49,593 nucleotides of DNA from Candidatus Acidiferrales bacterium (GCA_030037525.1 JASHRC010000222.1:1-49593); one strand, 5' to 3'; positions 26,044 through 35,565 are shown, counted from the stretch's first letter. The notes: generated by a model from the letters alone, not told the origin. A program made the numbers and translations.

Positions 26044-27918
26044 TCAGTAGTTTGATCCTGCGCCCGCCGGCACCAGCTCGAAGGCCAGCAGCAGGTTGCC
26101 CGGCATGCCGGCGGTGACGTCAAATCCTGATGTGACGTAAAGCATGTTGCCCGCGACGGTGGGCCCGGTGCCGCTGATCGAACCGCCGTGCGCCCGAACG
26201 CCATTCACAGTCTGGAAATCGGGCGTGGTATCAAAGTCCCACAGGATTTTGCCGTCTTTGGTCGAATAGGCACGCAGGTGGCCGTCCATTGACGCGGAAA
26301 ACACCACGCCGGGAACCAGTGTGACCGCGGCCAGTTGGCCTGCGCTACATCCTGCCCTCCCCTCGCAGGCCGGTTTGGGAGGCATTACTTTCCAGACCAG
26401 CTTACCCGTGCGAATGTCGATAGCCGCAAGCCCTCCCGGCGGAGGCGCCGTTTCGCCTGGCTCGAGCCGCGTCAGAGTCGAAATATCCGAGTTGGCAGCG
26501 TAAACCTGTTTGCCGTCGCTCGCCGAACCCCATTCGATTCCTCCCAAGCCGCTGCCGTGTCCGATGCGGACCTCCCAGAGCTCTCGACCGCCATCGTCGG
26601 GATCCAGACCATACATGACGCCCGTCTTCTGGCCTGCAAGCAGAATGCGACGCCCGTGGCCGAGATCTTGCAAAATCGGAGAGGAGCCGAAATCCACGTC
26701 CGGGCCGGGTTTCGGCGGACAATTGATCCGCTCGGGCGCGAGGCAGCCGAAATTAAAAACATCATTTGGGGTCTTCTGCTGGACCCACAGCCGCCCTCCC
26801 GTCAATAGATCGAACGCCATGATGGCGTCGGTGCCGTCGGCCGCCGGATCCACGTAGGCGTCGCCTGTGCCCACATAGACTCTGCCGAGCTTGGTGTCAA
26901 TTGTGGGCGCATCCCAAATCGCCGCCCCCGCGGGAGTGAATTTGGCATGGCTCTCGCCCGGCCTTGCCTGGTGCGGCTCTTGGGTGATGGCGTATCCCTT
27001 CCAGGTGATTTTGCCGGTGAGGGCATCGACCGCCGTGACGCTGCCGCGAAACGTGCAGCAAGGATAATCCGGGTCGCCACCGTCGAGCTCCTCATTGCCA
27101 GCGGTGCCGACGTAGAGCCGCCCGCGATAGAGCGTTGGTGCTCCGGTGATCCTGGCCGTGCGGTGCGCATCGGCTTTTATCTTCCAGACAAGCGTTCCAT
27201 CCTTCGCATCGACTGCATAGAGATTTGCCTCGCCGTCGCCGAAGTAGGCGAGGAATTGTCCTCCGCTGCCGGGGCCCCCCACGATTGCGGTTCGCACCGT
27301 TGTCTCCGCCTGATAGACCCAGATCGTGCAGCCCGTCTTGGCATCGAGCGCGTACACTTTGCCGTCACCGGAGCCCAGGAAGAGCCGACCGCCTACAATC
27401 GTTGGCTGTCCGTAGGCCGTGCTCGCGTCGGGTACGCCAAACGCCCACTTCAGTTTCAGGCGGGAAAGATTGTCGGCCGCAATCGAAGTGTGCTTCTGAT
27501 ATCGGGAGTTCGCAATATCCAGTCCCCAGCCGTTCCACTTTTCCGGGTCGCGGAGAGCGGCCGGCGTGAGTGGTTCGGCCGAAGTGCACCGGTTCGCCGC
27601 GGCTTGGGCCCCGCTGTTTCCCGGATTTGAAGAAAGATATGCCGCCACGGCTTTTCGTTCAACTTCGGTCAACCGGTTTCCGTAAATCACCATCACGCCC
27701 GATTCGAGCGCGCGCAAAATTTCTTCCTGTGTTTTTCCGGCTAACACGGCCGGCGAGGGTGCGCGATTGGCTCCGGTGGCTCGGTCGCTGTGGCACATCG
27801 CGCAGTGTGCTTCGAACAGCGCCTGCCCACTGGGCGCCTGGGCGATGGCGCTTTGGACCAGCGCTCCGATGCCGAGCAACAGCCCGAAAACCCGCGCAGC
27901 CGTGCCTGGATTCTTCAT
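26044..27918 (-). CDS. PQQ-dependent dehydrogenase with N-terminal cytochrome c (PVA dehydrogenase-like)
   Basis: 624 residues from ATG 27918 (a longer frame exists but only this start gives a signal peptide, cut about after AIAQ). Heme site CAMCH at 39-43, then an eight-bladed PQQ propeller with repeated blades such as LYAVDAKDGTLVWK, VTAVDALTGKITWK and LAAIDIRTGKLVWK. A vicinal Cys pair (YPCCTF, about 285) is present. This fused cytochrome-propeller build is that of polyvinyl-alcohol dehydrogenases, which pass electrons from secondary or polymeric alcohols to the respiratory chain. The true substrate is unknown. A paralogue lies at 30136-32010. Calcium-site residues were not assigned. Confidence 0.9.
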   Translation of the reverse strand: MKNPGTAARVFGLLLGIGALVQSAIAQAPSGQALFEAHCAMCHSDRATGANRAPSPAVLAGKTQEEILRALESGVMVIYGNRLTEVERKAVAAYLSSNPGNSGAQAAANRCTSAEPLTPAALRDPEKWNGWGLDIANSRYQKHTSIAADNLSRLKLKWAFGVPDASTAYGQPTIVGGRLFLGSGDGKVYALDAKTGCTIWVYQAETTVRTAIVGGPGSGGQFLAYFGDGEANLYAVDAKDGTLVWKIKADAHRTARITGAPTLYRGRLYVGTAGNEELDGGDPDYPCCTFRGSVTAVDALTGKITWKGYAITQEPHQARPGESHAKFTPAGAAIWDAPTIDTKLGRVYVGTGDAYVDPAADGTDAIMAFDLLTGGRLWVQQKTPNDVFNFGCLAPERINCPPKPGPDVDFGSSPILQDLGHGRRILLAGQKTGVMYGLDPDDGGRELWEVRIGHGSGLGGIEWGSASDGKQVYAANSDISTLTRLEPGETAPPPGGLAAIDIRTGKLVWKVMPPKPACEGRAGCSAGQLAAVTLVPGVVFSASMDGHLRAYSTKDGKILWDFDTTPDFQTVNGVRAHGGSISGTGPTVAGNMLYVTSGFDVTAGMPGNLLLAFELVPAGAGSNY

Positions 27919-28076
27919 TCGGTGGTTATAGCGGCTTTGACCGGAAAGAGCAACGATTGTGGCCGGCCGTTCGACTGGGTTCCCGAGCATCCCGGCGATT
28001 TGTGCTGGCTGTCTCAGGGCTGCTCGAGCATTTTTGTCTTTACAGGGCGGCCGCTGAATTCTTATCCTGATCGCTC

Positions 28077-28517
28077 ATGTGGTACGTCAAAAAGTCCTTC
28101 ACCCAAACCCAGGTCGAGTCGGTCGCCGCCCAGGGTTTTACGGTGCGTAGCTCGGGGGGAGTGGCGCGCATTGAAAAATATGGCTGCGGGGCGGAACTGC
28201 GCAAAGACCCCAATGGCAATTTCCAGATGACCATCATTCCCTCGATTATGTTCCATGGACAATTCACGCATCTGTGGGATGCAGGCTACCAGAAATTTCT
28301 TCTCACTCATGATGGCCGTAAGGTTCCGATCCGCGTCAATGAACTCGCCGACCTGCGCCGTTTCAACGAAGAGTTGCGCACCGCGCTCGGCGTCGACACC
28401 TATTACAACGAGGCGCTCGGCTCGACTTGTCACTACAGTGTGTACGACCGCGTCAAGGGCCGCGTCGGCGACGTGCCGGATGAAACCGTCGGCGCCCGCG
28501 AACCGTTCCACCAATAG
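28077..28517 (+). CDS. hypothetical protein
   Basis: 146 residues, no signal peptide, mixed alpha/beta composition. It starts MWYVKKSFTQTQVESVAAQG and carries a KFLLTHDGRKVPIRV strand-turn and a LGSTCHYSVYDRVKGR segment near the end. The family is not recognised. It lies 158 bases from the divergent PQQ gene and about 100 bases before the oxygenase gene on the same strand, so it may share a transcript with the oxygenase. No strong ribosome binding site. Confidence 0.6.
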   Translation: MWYVKKSFTQTQVESVAAQGFTVRSSGGVARIEKYGCGAELRKDPNGNFQMTIIPSIMFHGQFTHLWDAGYQKFLLTHDGRKVPIRVNELADLRRFNEELRTALGVDTYYNEALGSTCHYSVYDRVKGRVGDVPDETVGAREPFHQ

Positions 28518-28616
28518 AAGCCAGCTCCTGCTGGTTTGACAAGCCAATTCCGTACAGCTAGCATCCTTGCCAGATGGCCCTGCGGCTGGAACACCGCACG
28601 GCAGGGAGTCGACACC

Positions 28617-30125
28617 ATGGGCAGCATCTATCTGGAAGAGTTGTCAGCGGTAGGCGCAGTGCGTTTTCCCGATATTCCGCTCTATCAAGGTTTTGGGGCA
28701 CCGGTGCGCCTGGAAGCCGACCTCCGCGATTGCGAAGTCATCTCGGGCGCTGTGCCGAAGGATCTCAATGGCATCCTCTATCGCTGCGGGCCCGATCGCC
28801 AGTATCCGCCCATGGGTGGCGACGACATCTTCATCGACGGCGAAGGCATGGTGGTCATGTTCCGCTTCGAGAACGGACACGTCGATTTCAGGAGCCGCTA
28901 CGTCCGCACCGAGCGCTTCCGCATTCAGGAAACGCACCGGCGAGCGCTGTTTGGCCGCTATCGCAACCGCTACACGCGTGACCCCATGGCGCAGAACTGC
29001 AACCCCGGCACCGCAAATACAAATGTCGTTTGGCACGGAGGCAAGCTGCTCGTGCTCAAAGAAGACGACATGCCCTACGAGCTCGATCCCTACACGCTTC
29101 AAACGATCGGCCGCTATGATTACGAAGGCACCATCAAATCCGTGTGGATGTCTGCGCACCCGCACCTGGATCAGACCACCAACGAGCTTCTGACGTTCGC
29201 CTATCAGGCCAAAGGCGACGGAACGACCGATGTCGCCTACTACGTGATCGGTCCTGACGGCAAACTGAAGCACGAGGTGTGGTTCAACGCGCCCTGGGCG
29301 GGAATGGTTCACGACTTCGCCATTTCCGACCGATACGTGATCTTTCCCTTCTTCCCCCTGCTGACCGATGTGGACGTGCTCAAGAAGGGCGGGCCGTTTT
29401 ACACCTGGCATCGCGATCTGCAGACGGTCGTCGCCATCGTGCCGCGATACGGCACGGCCGATCAGGTTCGCTGGTTCCGCGGCGATACCAGCTTTGCCGG
29501 ACACATGATGAACGGCAGCACGGACGGCTCGAAAGTGAGTCTGGATGTCTGCCTGTCGCGGGGCAGCTCATTCTTTTTCTTCCCCAATCACGATGGGACG
29601 CCGCCTGATCCGAATCAAGGCATCCCTCATCTGACGCGCCTGACGTTTGATATGGCAGGGAACACCGAGAGCTACAAGACCAACCAGCTCTACGACTGGC
29701 TGTGCGAAATGCCGCGCGCCGATGACCGCTATTATGGCAACCGAACCTATCGTAAAGGCTACGTGATCTGCCACGATCCCAGCCGCAAATCGGCGGGTGG
29801 TATTGGCTTGAGCTCGGTCGGGCAATTCGATCACCCGACCGGCAGCGCCAAGCTGTGGAATCCGGGCCCGGATTCAGGAGTGCAGGAGCCGCTGTTTGCG
29901 CCTCGCAAGCCGAATTCGTCTGAGGGTGAAGGCTACCTGCTGGCGCTGGTCAACCGCCTGGCGGAAAATCGCAGCGATCTGGCCATCCTCGATGCGCAGA
30001 ACGTTGAGGCGGGGCCGATCGCGCTCGTGAAGCTGCCGCATCGCGTGCGCATGACCTTCCATGGCATGTGGGTCGCCGAGGAAGCGCTCTCGACCGGGCG
30101 CTACCCGGCCGTTCGCACCGCCTAA
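28617..30125 (+). CDS. carotenoid/lignostilbene oxygenase family protein
   Basis: 502 residues from ATG 28617, with GGGAG about nine bases upstream. Seven-bladed propeller of the RPE65/CCD/lignostilbene dioxygenase family. The four iron-binding His sites are recognisable: SAHPHLD, GMVHDFAIS, FAGHMMNG and MTFHGMWV at the C-terminus. Also typical are LNGILYRCGP near the start and FFPLLTDVDVLKKGGPFYTW. The enzyme cleaves a carbon-carbon double bond with O2, giving two carbonyl products. No carotenoid genes are nearby; the neighbouring PQQ dehydrogenases suggest an aromatic stilbene-type or other exogenous substrate. Convergent with the second PQQ gene. Confidence 0.92.
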   Translation: MGSIYLEELSAVGAVRFPDIPLYQGFGAPVRLEADLRDCEVISGAVPKDLNGILYRCGPDRQYPPMGGDDIFIDGEGMVVMFRFENGHVDFRSRYVRTERFRIQETHRRALFGRYRNRYTRDPMAQNCNPGTANTNVVWHGGKLLVLKEDDMPYELDPYTLQTIGRYDYEGTIKSVWMSAHPHLDQTTNELLTFAYQAKGDGTTDVAYYVIGPDGKLKHEVWFNAPWAGMVHDFAISDRYVIFPFFPLLTDVDVLKKGGPFYTWHRDLQTVVAIVPRYGTADQVRWFRGDTSFAGHMMNGSTDGSKVSLDVCLSRGSSFFFFPNHDGTPPDPNQGIPHLTRLTFDMAGNTESYKTNQLYDWLCEMPRADDRYYGNRTYRKGYVICHDPSRKSAGGIGLSSVGQFDHPTGSAKLWNPGPDSGVQEPLFAPRKPNSSEGEGYLLALVNRLAENRSDLAILDAQNVEAGPIALVKLPHRVRMTFHGMWVAEEALSTGRYPAVRTA

Positions 30126-30135
30126 GTGCGCTTCC

Positions 30136-32010
30136 TCATTCTCCAGAAAAAGCCAGCAGCACGTTGCCGGAATTCGTGCCGGTCACGGCGTAGCCCGAGC
30201 CGATAAAAATCATTCCGTTCACGATGGAAGGTCCGATGGACGCGATGGCTCCGCCTCTTGCGGGGACTTTGTTGACCGTCTGGAAGGGTTTTGCCGTGTC
30301 ATATTCCCAGAGAACGTGGCCATCGGCAGCCGAAAGCGCGTGCAGCTTCCCGTCCGATCCGGCCAGGAACACCACACCGGGCAGGGCGGTCGCCGCGGCC
30401 GAATTGCTGATGCGGGTGCCGGGCGGCGTCGGAAATTTCGCGCGCCAGGCCACCTCTCCGGTCCCGAGCTTGAGCGCGACCATCCCCCCCGACTGCAATC
30501 CGTAATAGACGTTTTGATCGTCCGCCGCTCCGCCCCAGACCACGCCATTTAACTGCGCATAGAAACTGTTTTCCTGTCCCTTGGGAATTTCGACGACGCG
30601 CGCCTGCCAGAGAATCGTGCCTTTGTTGTCGGGGTCGAGCGCAAAGACCTTTCCATTCTTCATGCCAAACACCACTACGCTTTTGCCGTTCGGGAGCTTG
30701 CGCAAAATCGGCGAGTTGCCGATATCCTGATCAGGCCCGTTCACTTTCGGGCAGTTGTCGGTTCGCGTGGGCCCGTTGCAGCCGCCCATGAACGCGTCAT
30801 TGGCCTGGGCCTCATAAAACCACAGCATCTTGCCCGTTTTCAGGTCGAGCGCGACAACCGCATCGGTCGTATCCGGCACCGGGTCGCTCTGGCCGTCTCC
30901 GGTCCCCATGTAGATTGCGCTGCGTTCGGTATCGATGGTTGGCGAATTCCAAATGGAGCCCCCCGAAGGCGAGTACTGCTGTACGCCTCTGGAGTTTTTC
31001 CGAGTCGGTTTGGGCTCCGGCACCATGTACGTCTTCCAGACCCGCGCGCCGGTGTCGGCGTCAAGCGCCACCAAACTTCCGCGGCCTGTGCAACAGGGAT
31101 AGTCGAGATCGGAGGCAGAAAATTCCTCCGAAGAGGATACCGGCACGTACACGCGTCCAGCGTAGACCTTCGGCGCCGCGGTAATGCGCGCCACGAAGTG
31201 ATCATCGACACGCGTCGTCCAAAGCTCCTGGCCGGTCTGGGCGTCTACCGCGTAGATGTTCGCGTGCGCGTCTCCGAAATAGGCCGCGTATTTCGTTCCG
31301 CTGTGTCCTTCGACTCGCGCCACGCTGACCGCTGGACGCACCGCGCCTTTCGCTTGGTAGGACCAGTAGACACAGCCGGTCGCGACATCGAGCGAATAGA
31401 CAAAACCCGTATCGCTCCCCACGAAGACGCGGCCGGAAACGATGCTCGGTTGGCCGTAGGCCGAAAGCCCGTCGGGATAGCCGAAGGCCCATTTCAGTTT
31501 GAGTTGGGGCACCCCATCCGGCCTGAGGCCTGCGGCGTTGGCAGGCTGGAACCGCGAATTCGCCAGGTCGGGGCTCCACCCGTTCCATTCCGGACCTGCG
31601 GCGGGATCGCTCATCGGCGGGTTGGAGGCGCAGTGATTGGGCATGTTCCGCGCATCGCCCGACTGCATGCTTCCCAGCGGGCGGCCGCTCAGAAACGTCG
31701 CCAACATTCTGCGCTGGTCTTCCGTGAGGGCGTCACCCTGCGGTTTCATCGAGCCGGTCGTCAGTGCCTCGTAGATTTTCTCCGGGCTCATCTGCCGGAT
31801 GGCATCCGGCGCGGGCGCGAGCGGCACGTTTGGATTTCCGTGGCAGCCCATGCAGCGCTGCTGGAACGTGGCGATCCCGCTTTCTGTGCCGGGACCGGCA
31901 GTTACGGGCCGCCCTTGCGGGTTCTCCTGGGCCCGGGCCGCCAGGCCCATGCCTAGACCGATGGCCAATGATAGAACTGCGGTTCCTTTGCCGTTTCCCG
32001 TTTTTCGCAC
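30136..32010 (-). CDS. PQQ-dependent dehydrogenase with N-terminal cytochrome c, second copy
   Basis: 624 residues, exactly the length of the paralogue at 26044-27918. Start GTG 32010, directly after the TAA of the preceding gene. Signal peptide to about ARAQ28, heme motif CMGCH (53-57), then the PQQ propeller (VYSLDVATGCVYWSY, IYAVDAQTGQELWT, LVALDADTGARVWK). It shares the vicinal Cys pair (YPCCTG, about 304) and the WNGWSPDLANSRFQ segment. Sequence divergence from the other copy is substantial, so the two may differ in substrate. It forms a tight unit with two secreted DUF8021-like genes upstream. Confidence 0.9.
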   Translation of the reverse strand: MRKTGNGKGTAVLSLAIGLGMGLAARAQENPQGRPVTAGPGTESGIATFQQRCMGCHGNPNVPLAPAPDAIRQMSPEKIYEALTTGSMKPQGDALTEDQRRMLATFLSGRPLGSMQSGDARNMPNHCASNPPMSDPAAGPEWNGWSPDLANSRFQPANAAGLRPDGVPQLKLKWAFGYPDGLSAYGQPSIVSGRVFVGSDTGFVYSLDVATGCVYWSYQAKGAVRPAVSVARVEGHSGTKYAAYFGDAHANIYAVDAQTGQELWTTRVDDHFVARITAAPKVYAGRVYVPVSSSEEFSASDLDYPCCTGRGSLVALDADTGARVWKTYMVPEPKPTRKNSRGVQQYSPSGGSIWNSPTIDTERSAIYMGTGDGQSDPVPDTTDAVVALDLKTGKMLWFYEAQANDAFMGGCNGPTRTDNCPKVNGPDQDIGNSPILRKLPNGKSVVVFGMKNGKVFALDPDNKGTILWQARVVEIPKGQENSFYAQLNGVVWGGAADDQNVYYGLQSGGMVALKLGTGEVAWRAKFPTPPGTRISNSAAATALPGVVFLAGSDGKLHALSAADGHVLWEYDTAKPFQTVNKVPARGGAIASIGPSIVNGMIFIGSGYAVTGTNSGNVLLAFSGE

Positions 32011-32011
32011 G

Positions 32012-32983
32012 TTACTTGTCGCTGATCCCGCCCCACGCGCTGTTCAAGTGATACTGCAAGCCCGATCCCGTCATTTCGATGCGCCGAATCTTACCATTTG
32101 TGATTTTAAAAACCTCGGTCACTTCCAGGCTGCTCGGTCGGTTGAAGATTCCCATCGACACGGTTTGGCCGTTGGTCAGCTTGATCGTGTGCACGGTGCC
32201 ATTCTGGTCGAAGATCACGTTGGCCCACACGGCGCCGCGCTCTTCATCCACGATGGGGAACCGGCGAGAGTGAATCCGCGTGACCACGGCGTAATAACCG
32301 CTCTTGAATTGCGCCATGCAACTGAGCGCAAACGCGTTGAAGGGCGCGTTGGGCGAAAGCGTCGGATTGTTCGTGGTGCGAGTTCCATTTTCAATGCGAT
32401 CGCAGTCGTCGGCGAACGGGTAATCGCCCTTCCCGTCATTATTCTCGAGCCCTCGAAAGTACTTGTTGGCGGTCGAGATCAATTGCTGGCGTGAGGCGCG
32501 CTCGGCTGTGGGAATCGTTTCGAACCAGATCGGATCGGGCTTGCTCGAATCAAGACCGCTGATGTTATTTGGGCCGCCTCCCCCTTGCCGGTAGTAGGTC
32601 GTCTCAACTTCGGTAATGCGGCCCAGCTCGACGCGCAGCCGCACGCCCATGATCAGCAGGTGATCGCCTTCGTGCATGGTCACGATACAGCCGATCTGCT
32701 CTTCGGTCGTATCGGAGAAACAATGCCGGTAATGGCCGACCTCGGTCGCCGTGCCCCAGAATCCATCGCCGATGCTCATCACCTGGTCCTGCTCGGTATA
32801 CTTCACGTCCGCCGCGAAGGGCATTTTCTTCGGATCGTGCGCGACGAGCGCCTGAAGATACCCGGTGGCCAGATCTTCCAGGCAGGCACGATCGCAATCG
32901 CTCGGAATCGGCCCGGCGGCTTCGACCAATTTCCCGGCCGCGACCAACAGCACTAGAGCCAGCGTTACTTTCATCACTCGCAT
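32012..32983 (-). CDS. secreted DUF8021-like protein, copy 1
   Basis: 323 residues with a signal peptide (about 1-22). The mature N-terminus has CDRACLEDLATGYLQALVAH then DPKKMPFAADVKYTE, a pattern shared with the next gene and resembling the family labelled DUF8021; two NTF2-like halves are suggested by the second GGISxxE-like strand pattern (GRITEVETTYY). Four Cys in the mature part suggest disulfides. It is separated from the PQQ dehydrogenase gene by one base, so co-translation is likely. The function is unknown; a substrate-handling or isomerase-type role beside the dehydrogenase is an inference. Confidence 0.72.
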   Translation of the reverse strand: MRVMKVTLALVLLVAAGKLVEAAGPIPSDCDRACLEDLATGYLQALVAHDPKKMPFAADVKYTEQDQVMSIGDGFWGTATEVGHYRHCFSDTTEEQIGCIVTMHEGDHLLIMGVRLRVELGRITEVETTYYRQGGGGPNNISGLDSSKPDPIWFETIPTAERASRQQLISTANKYFRGLENNDGKGDYPFADDCDRIENGTRTTNNPTLSPNAPFNAFALSCMAQFKSGYYAVVTRIHSRRFPIVDEERGAVWANVIFDQNGTVHTIKLTNGQTVSMGIFNRPSSLEVTEVFKITNGKIRRIEMTGSGLQYHLNSAWGGISDK

Positions 32984-33001
32984 CGTTCCACCCCTCTCGA
33001 G

Positions 33002-34030
33002 CTATCGCCCGGACTCTTCTGTCCAGCCATTGCCCAGGCCATACGGAATGGTTACAAAAGGCATTGCCTCCACCTCATGGATCCGTCCGCCGCGGATTCC
33101 GAAGGTTTCCATGGTCACCAGATTCTGCAACATGCCCGGAGGTGCATCGGGCGGCGCGCCGCGGCGCGTTCCATCGTGCACGAACAACGGGAAGGTGGCC
33201 ACCAGCCCCTTCTGCTCGTCAATTACGAGCGCCCGCCGCGGTCGGATGTGTTTCATGAACGCAAACGTCTTCGTGTCAACCTGCTGCGCGCACGTCAGCA
33301 TGCTGAACTTGAGCTGCGCTCGGCCCTGCTCGGTATTTGGATCGGGAAGCGTGGGTGCGGGCATCATGCGCCCGCCCGGCGGCGGATTATTCACCGTTTG
33401 GTAGCCATTTTCATCCCGCACGCAATCATCGGCGAACGCTCCTATCTTTCCGTCATCCCCTTCGAGCGCATCGAAGTAGGAATTGGCCGCCCAATACAAG
33501 AGATCTCGCGACTCTCTTTCCGATGGCGGAAGATCGGCGACCAGCCCCGGCCGAGGCGTGGTCAAAAGAGGAATGGCCGCTGGATTGATGTTGCCGGCCC
33601 AAAGCTGCTCGACCTCCGAGATTTTTCCCCGGTCGATTTTCAGGCGCACCGCAACCAGAGTGTCGCGGCCCCCAACTTTCAGGCGGGCCTGCAGGGCGAC
33701 CTGGCCCGAGACTGGATCGGCAATATAGATTTTAAAGCTGGTCGGTTCGACCTTCGATCGCCACAACATTCCCTCGCCGATATCCATCGGCGCCGTGTTC
33801 TCCGTCATGCGCACGTCCAGTTGCACCGGCGGCACCGCTGCGGGGTCGTGTTGGAAGATGGCGTTCATGTATCGGTCGATCAACCCGACCAGACACGGGC
33901 GATCGCACGGTTTCACGAGGGAGGGGCTCCATTCCGGCTCCGGTCCCTGGTAGTGCTGCGGCCAAGCGGCGCTTGGTCCCGCTGTCGCGAGGCCCACGAG
34001 CGCACACAGGGCAAGCGAATTTTTTCTCAT
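33002..34030 (-). CDS. secreted DUF8021-like protein, copy 2
   Basis: 342 residues from ATG 34030. This start is preferred because AAGGAGGGG lies eight to nine bases upstream; an ATG two codons earlier is too close. Signal peptide MRKNSLALCALVGLATAG onward. Mature start CDRPCLVGLIDRYMNAIFQH then DPAAVPPVQLDVRMTENT aligns directly with copy 1 (CDRACL, Y-x-x-A, DP, TE). Both also share a middle ADDC-R-ENG segment and a late GRIHEVEAM/GKIRRIEMT strand. It opens the three-gene unit with copy 1 (18-base gap) and the second PQQ dehydrogenase. Confidence 0.75.
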   Translation of the reverse strand: MRKNSLALCALVGLATAGPSAAWPQHYQGPEPEWSPSLVKPCDRPCLVGLIDRYMNAIFQHDPAAVPPVQLDVRMTENTAPMDIGEGMLWRSKVEPTSFKIYIADPVSGQVALQARLKVGGRDTLVAVRLKIDRGKISEVEQLWAGNINPAAIPLLTTPRPGLVADLPPSERESRDLLYWAANSYFDALEGDDGKIGAFADDCVRDENGYQTVNNPPPGGRMMPAPTLPDPNTEQGRAQLKFSMLTCAQQVDTKTFAFMKHIRPRRALVIDEQKGLVATFPLFVHDGTRRGAPPDAPPGMLQNLVTMETFGIRGGRIHEVEAMPFVTIPYGLGNGWTEESGR

Positions 34031-34188
34031 TTCCATCCCCTCCTTGGCCTACCATGCCCCTGTTATGTGGCGTGACGATATCGCGCCCCGACGTACAGGT
34101 CAACCGGAGCGTGTCGCCCTGAGCTCTCTCGGGAGGATGTGAAAGTGTTTGCGGCTGCCGCGCGTATGGTGGGAAGAGGCCTCCAGCG

Positions 34189-34923
34189 ATGACAATGGAA
34201 GCGAGTGAATTTGAATTTCGCAACCGCTTCTGGTTTATCGCCGGGATCTTCACGGTGGGCTTCTTCCTATACCGATTCGATCGCGTGAACGCGTCGGAAG
34301 CGCTCAGCCGCTGGGTTCTGCGAGGCGCTCCTGACGAAAGTTCTCGAGCCTTCGGCCACTGGATTACGGTTTTTTTTGCGCTTGGGACGCTCCTGGTGGT
34401 CATGGGCGCGCTGGTTCGTTCCTGGGCGGAATCCTACCTGCACAGTTCGATCGTCCACGATCGTAAGCTGCACGGCGAGAAGCTGGTCGCCGATGGGCCG
34501 TATCGCCATGTCCGCAATCCGCTGTATCTCGGAAATCTCTTTCTGGCCTTCGGAGTGGGATTTCTGGCGAGCCGCCTGGGGTTTCTGGTAATTTCCGCGG
34601 GGATGGTGCTGTTTGTTTATCGCCTGATCCTGCGCGAAGAGACGACGCTCATCCGAGCTCAGGGCGAAAACTACCAGCGTTATTTCGCTGCAGTTCCGCG
34701 CTTATTTCCCGCCCTCGTTCCGCGTGTTCCCGCGGGAGGAGCAAAGCCAAACTGGCTCGACGGTTTTACCGGAGAGATTTTTATGTGGGCAGGAGCTGCG
34801 GCCATGGGCGTCTTCACCTTCACGCACAGTGTCCGGTGGTTCTGGATCGTCTTTGGCGGCGGCTGGGCCATCTACTTCTTCCTGTACTCTGTGCGCCACC
34901 GCCGCACCCGCCCGAACACCTAA
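34189..34923 (+). CDS. ICMT/NnrU-like membrane methyltransferase
   Basis: 244 residues with about six membrane helices. The isoprenylcysteine/phospholipid methyltransferase signature is present: GPYRHVRNPLYLGN (about 104-117), then EETTLIRAQGENYQRYFAAVPR. These residues bind S-adenosylmethionine in the family, which methylates small lipophilic or membrane substrates. The ATG at 34189 has AGAGG upstream. No prenyltransferase is adjacent, so the substrate is open. Convergent with the PH-domain gene (2-base gap). Confidence 0.85.
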   Translation: MTMEASEFEFRNRFWFIAGIFTVGFFLYRFDRVNASEALSRWVLRGAPDESSRAFGHWITVFFALGTLLVVMGALVRSWAESYLHSSIVHDRKLHGEKLVADGPYRHVRNPLYLGNLFLAFGVGFLASRLGFLVISAGMVLFVYRLILREETTLIRAQGENYQRYFAAVPRLFPALVPRVPAGGAKPNWLDGFTGEIFMWAGAAAMGVFTFTHSVRWFWIVFGGGWAIYFFLYSVRHRRTRPNT

Positions 34924-34925
34924 CT

Positions 34926-35396
34926 TCAGTTCCGGGAAGCGTCGGCCTGTTCCTGCACGTGCTTGCGGAACTCGGAGGGATGAGCGATTCGGTCGAACGG
35001 TTCTGGTGTCCCGCCCGTGCCGTGGATCACGACGGTCCCGTATCCGAACACCCTGCCCAGGAAGGGCTCGGTGATTCCGATGCTCTCCACCTTGGGCAGC
35101 ATGATTTCGAGCGATCTGCGACTGGTCACGCCCGTCTTGATGATCACTCGTCGGTTGGTCACCGCAATTTCCGTTGCGTTTCGCTTTACCGCGGCCGCCG
35201 TGAGGATCGCCAGGCCCAGGATCAGCAGCGCCGCGCCCGCGTACAAGAAATCGGAATCCTTCTGGACCAAACATACGACGGCGCCCGCAGCGAGCACGAC
35301 CGCGATCACCACCGGCCAGAAAAGTATGCTCCAGTGCACGCCGGTCTGGTAAACCAGTGACTCCCCCGTTGCCAGATTCTTGGTGACGTAGCTCAC
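34926..35396 (-). CDS. bacterial PH (bPH/DUF304-type) membrane protein
   Basis: 156 residues from GTG 35396, with GAGG eight bases upstream. Two membrane helices (about 24-43 and 50-70) precede a bacterial pleckstrin-like domain: AVTNRRVIIKTGVTSRRSLEIML and VFGYGTVVIHGTGG are diagnostic of the YdbS/DUF304 family. The longer frame adds Cys-rich residues without a ribosome binding site. These proteins are small membrane-anchored beta-sandwich proteins of unknown role, often linked to envelope stress. Confidence 0.85.
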   Translation of the reverse strand: MSYVTKNLATGESLVYQTGVHWSILFWPVVIAVVLAAGAVVCLVQKDSDFLYAGAALLILGLAILTAAAVKRNATEIAVTNRRVIIKTGVTSRRSLEIMLPKVESIGITEPFLGRVFGYGTVVIHGTGGTPEPFDRIAHPSEFRKHVQEQADASRN

Positions 35397-35565
35397 AAGC
35401 GTCCTCGCCCCAACCGAGAGTACCCCGGCCCGCTCACACCCGCAACCGCTCAAACCGGGGCGCCTGGCGGAGTGTCATTTTGGGACGCTTGCCGGCCCAC
35501 GTCGGTCCTTAGGGCAACAGAGATGATACGATTTTTGCGTTCGGTTGTGCCGATCTGAGGGCCGC

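Noticed and set aside
34139-34192. 17-codon leader-like ORF (GTG start) ending ATGA at the methyltransferase start
   Set aside because: The GGGAGG is only two bases from the GTG, too close for efficient initiation, and the peptide has no regulatory signature.
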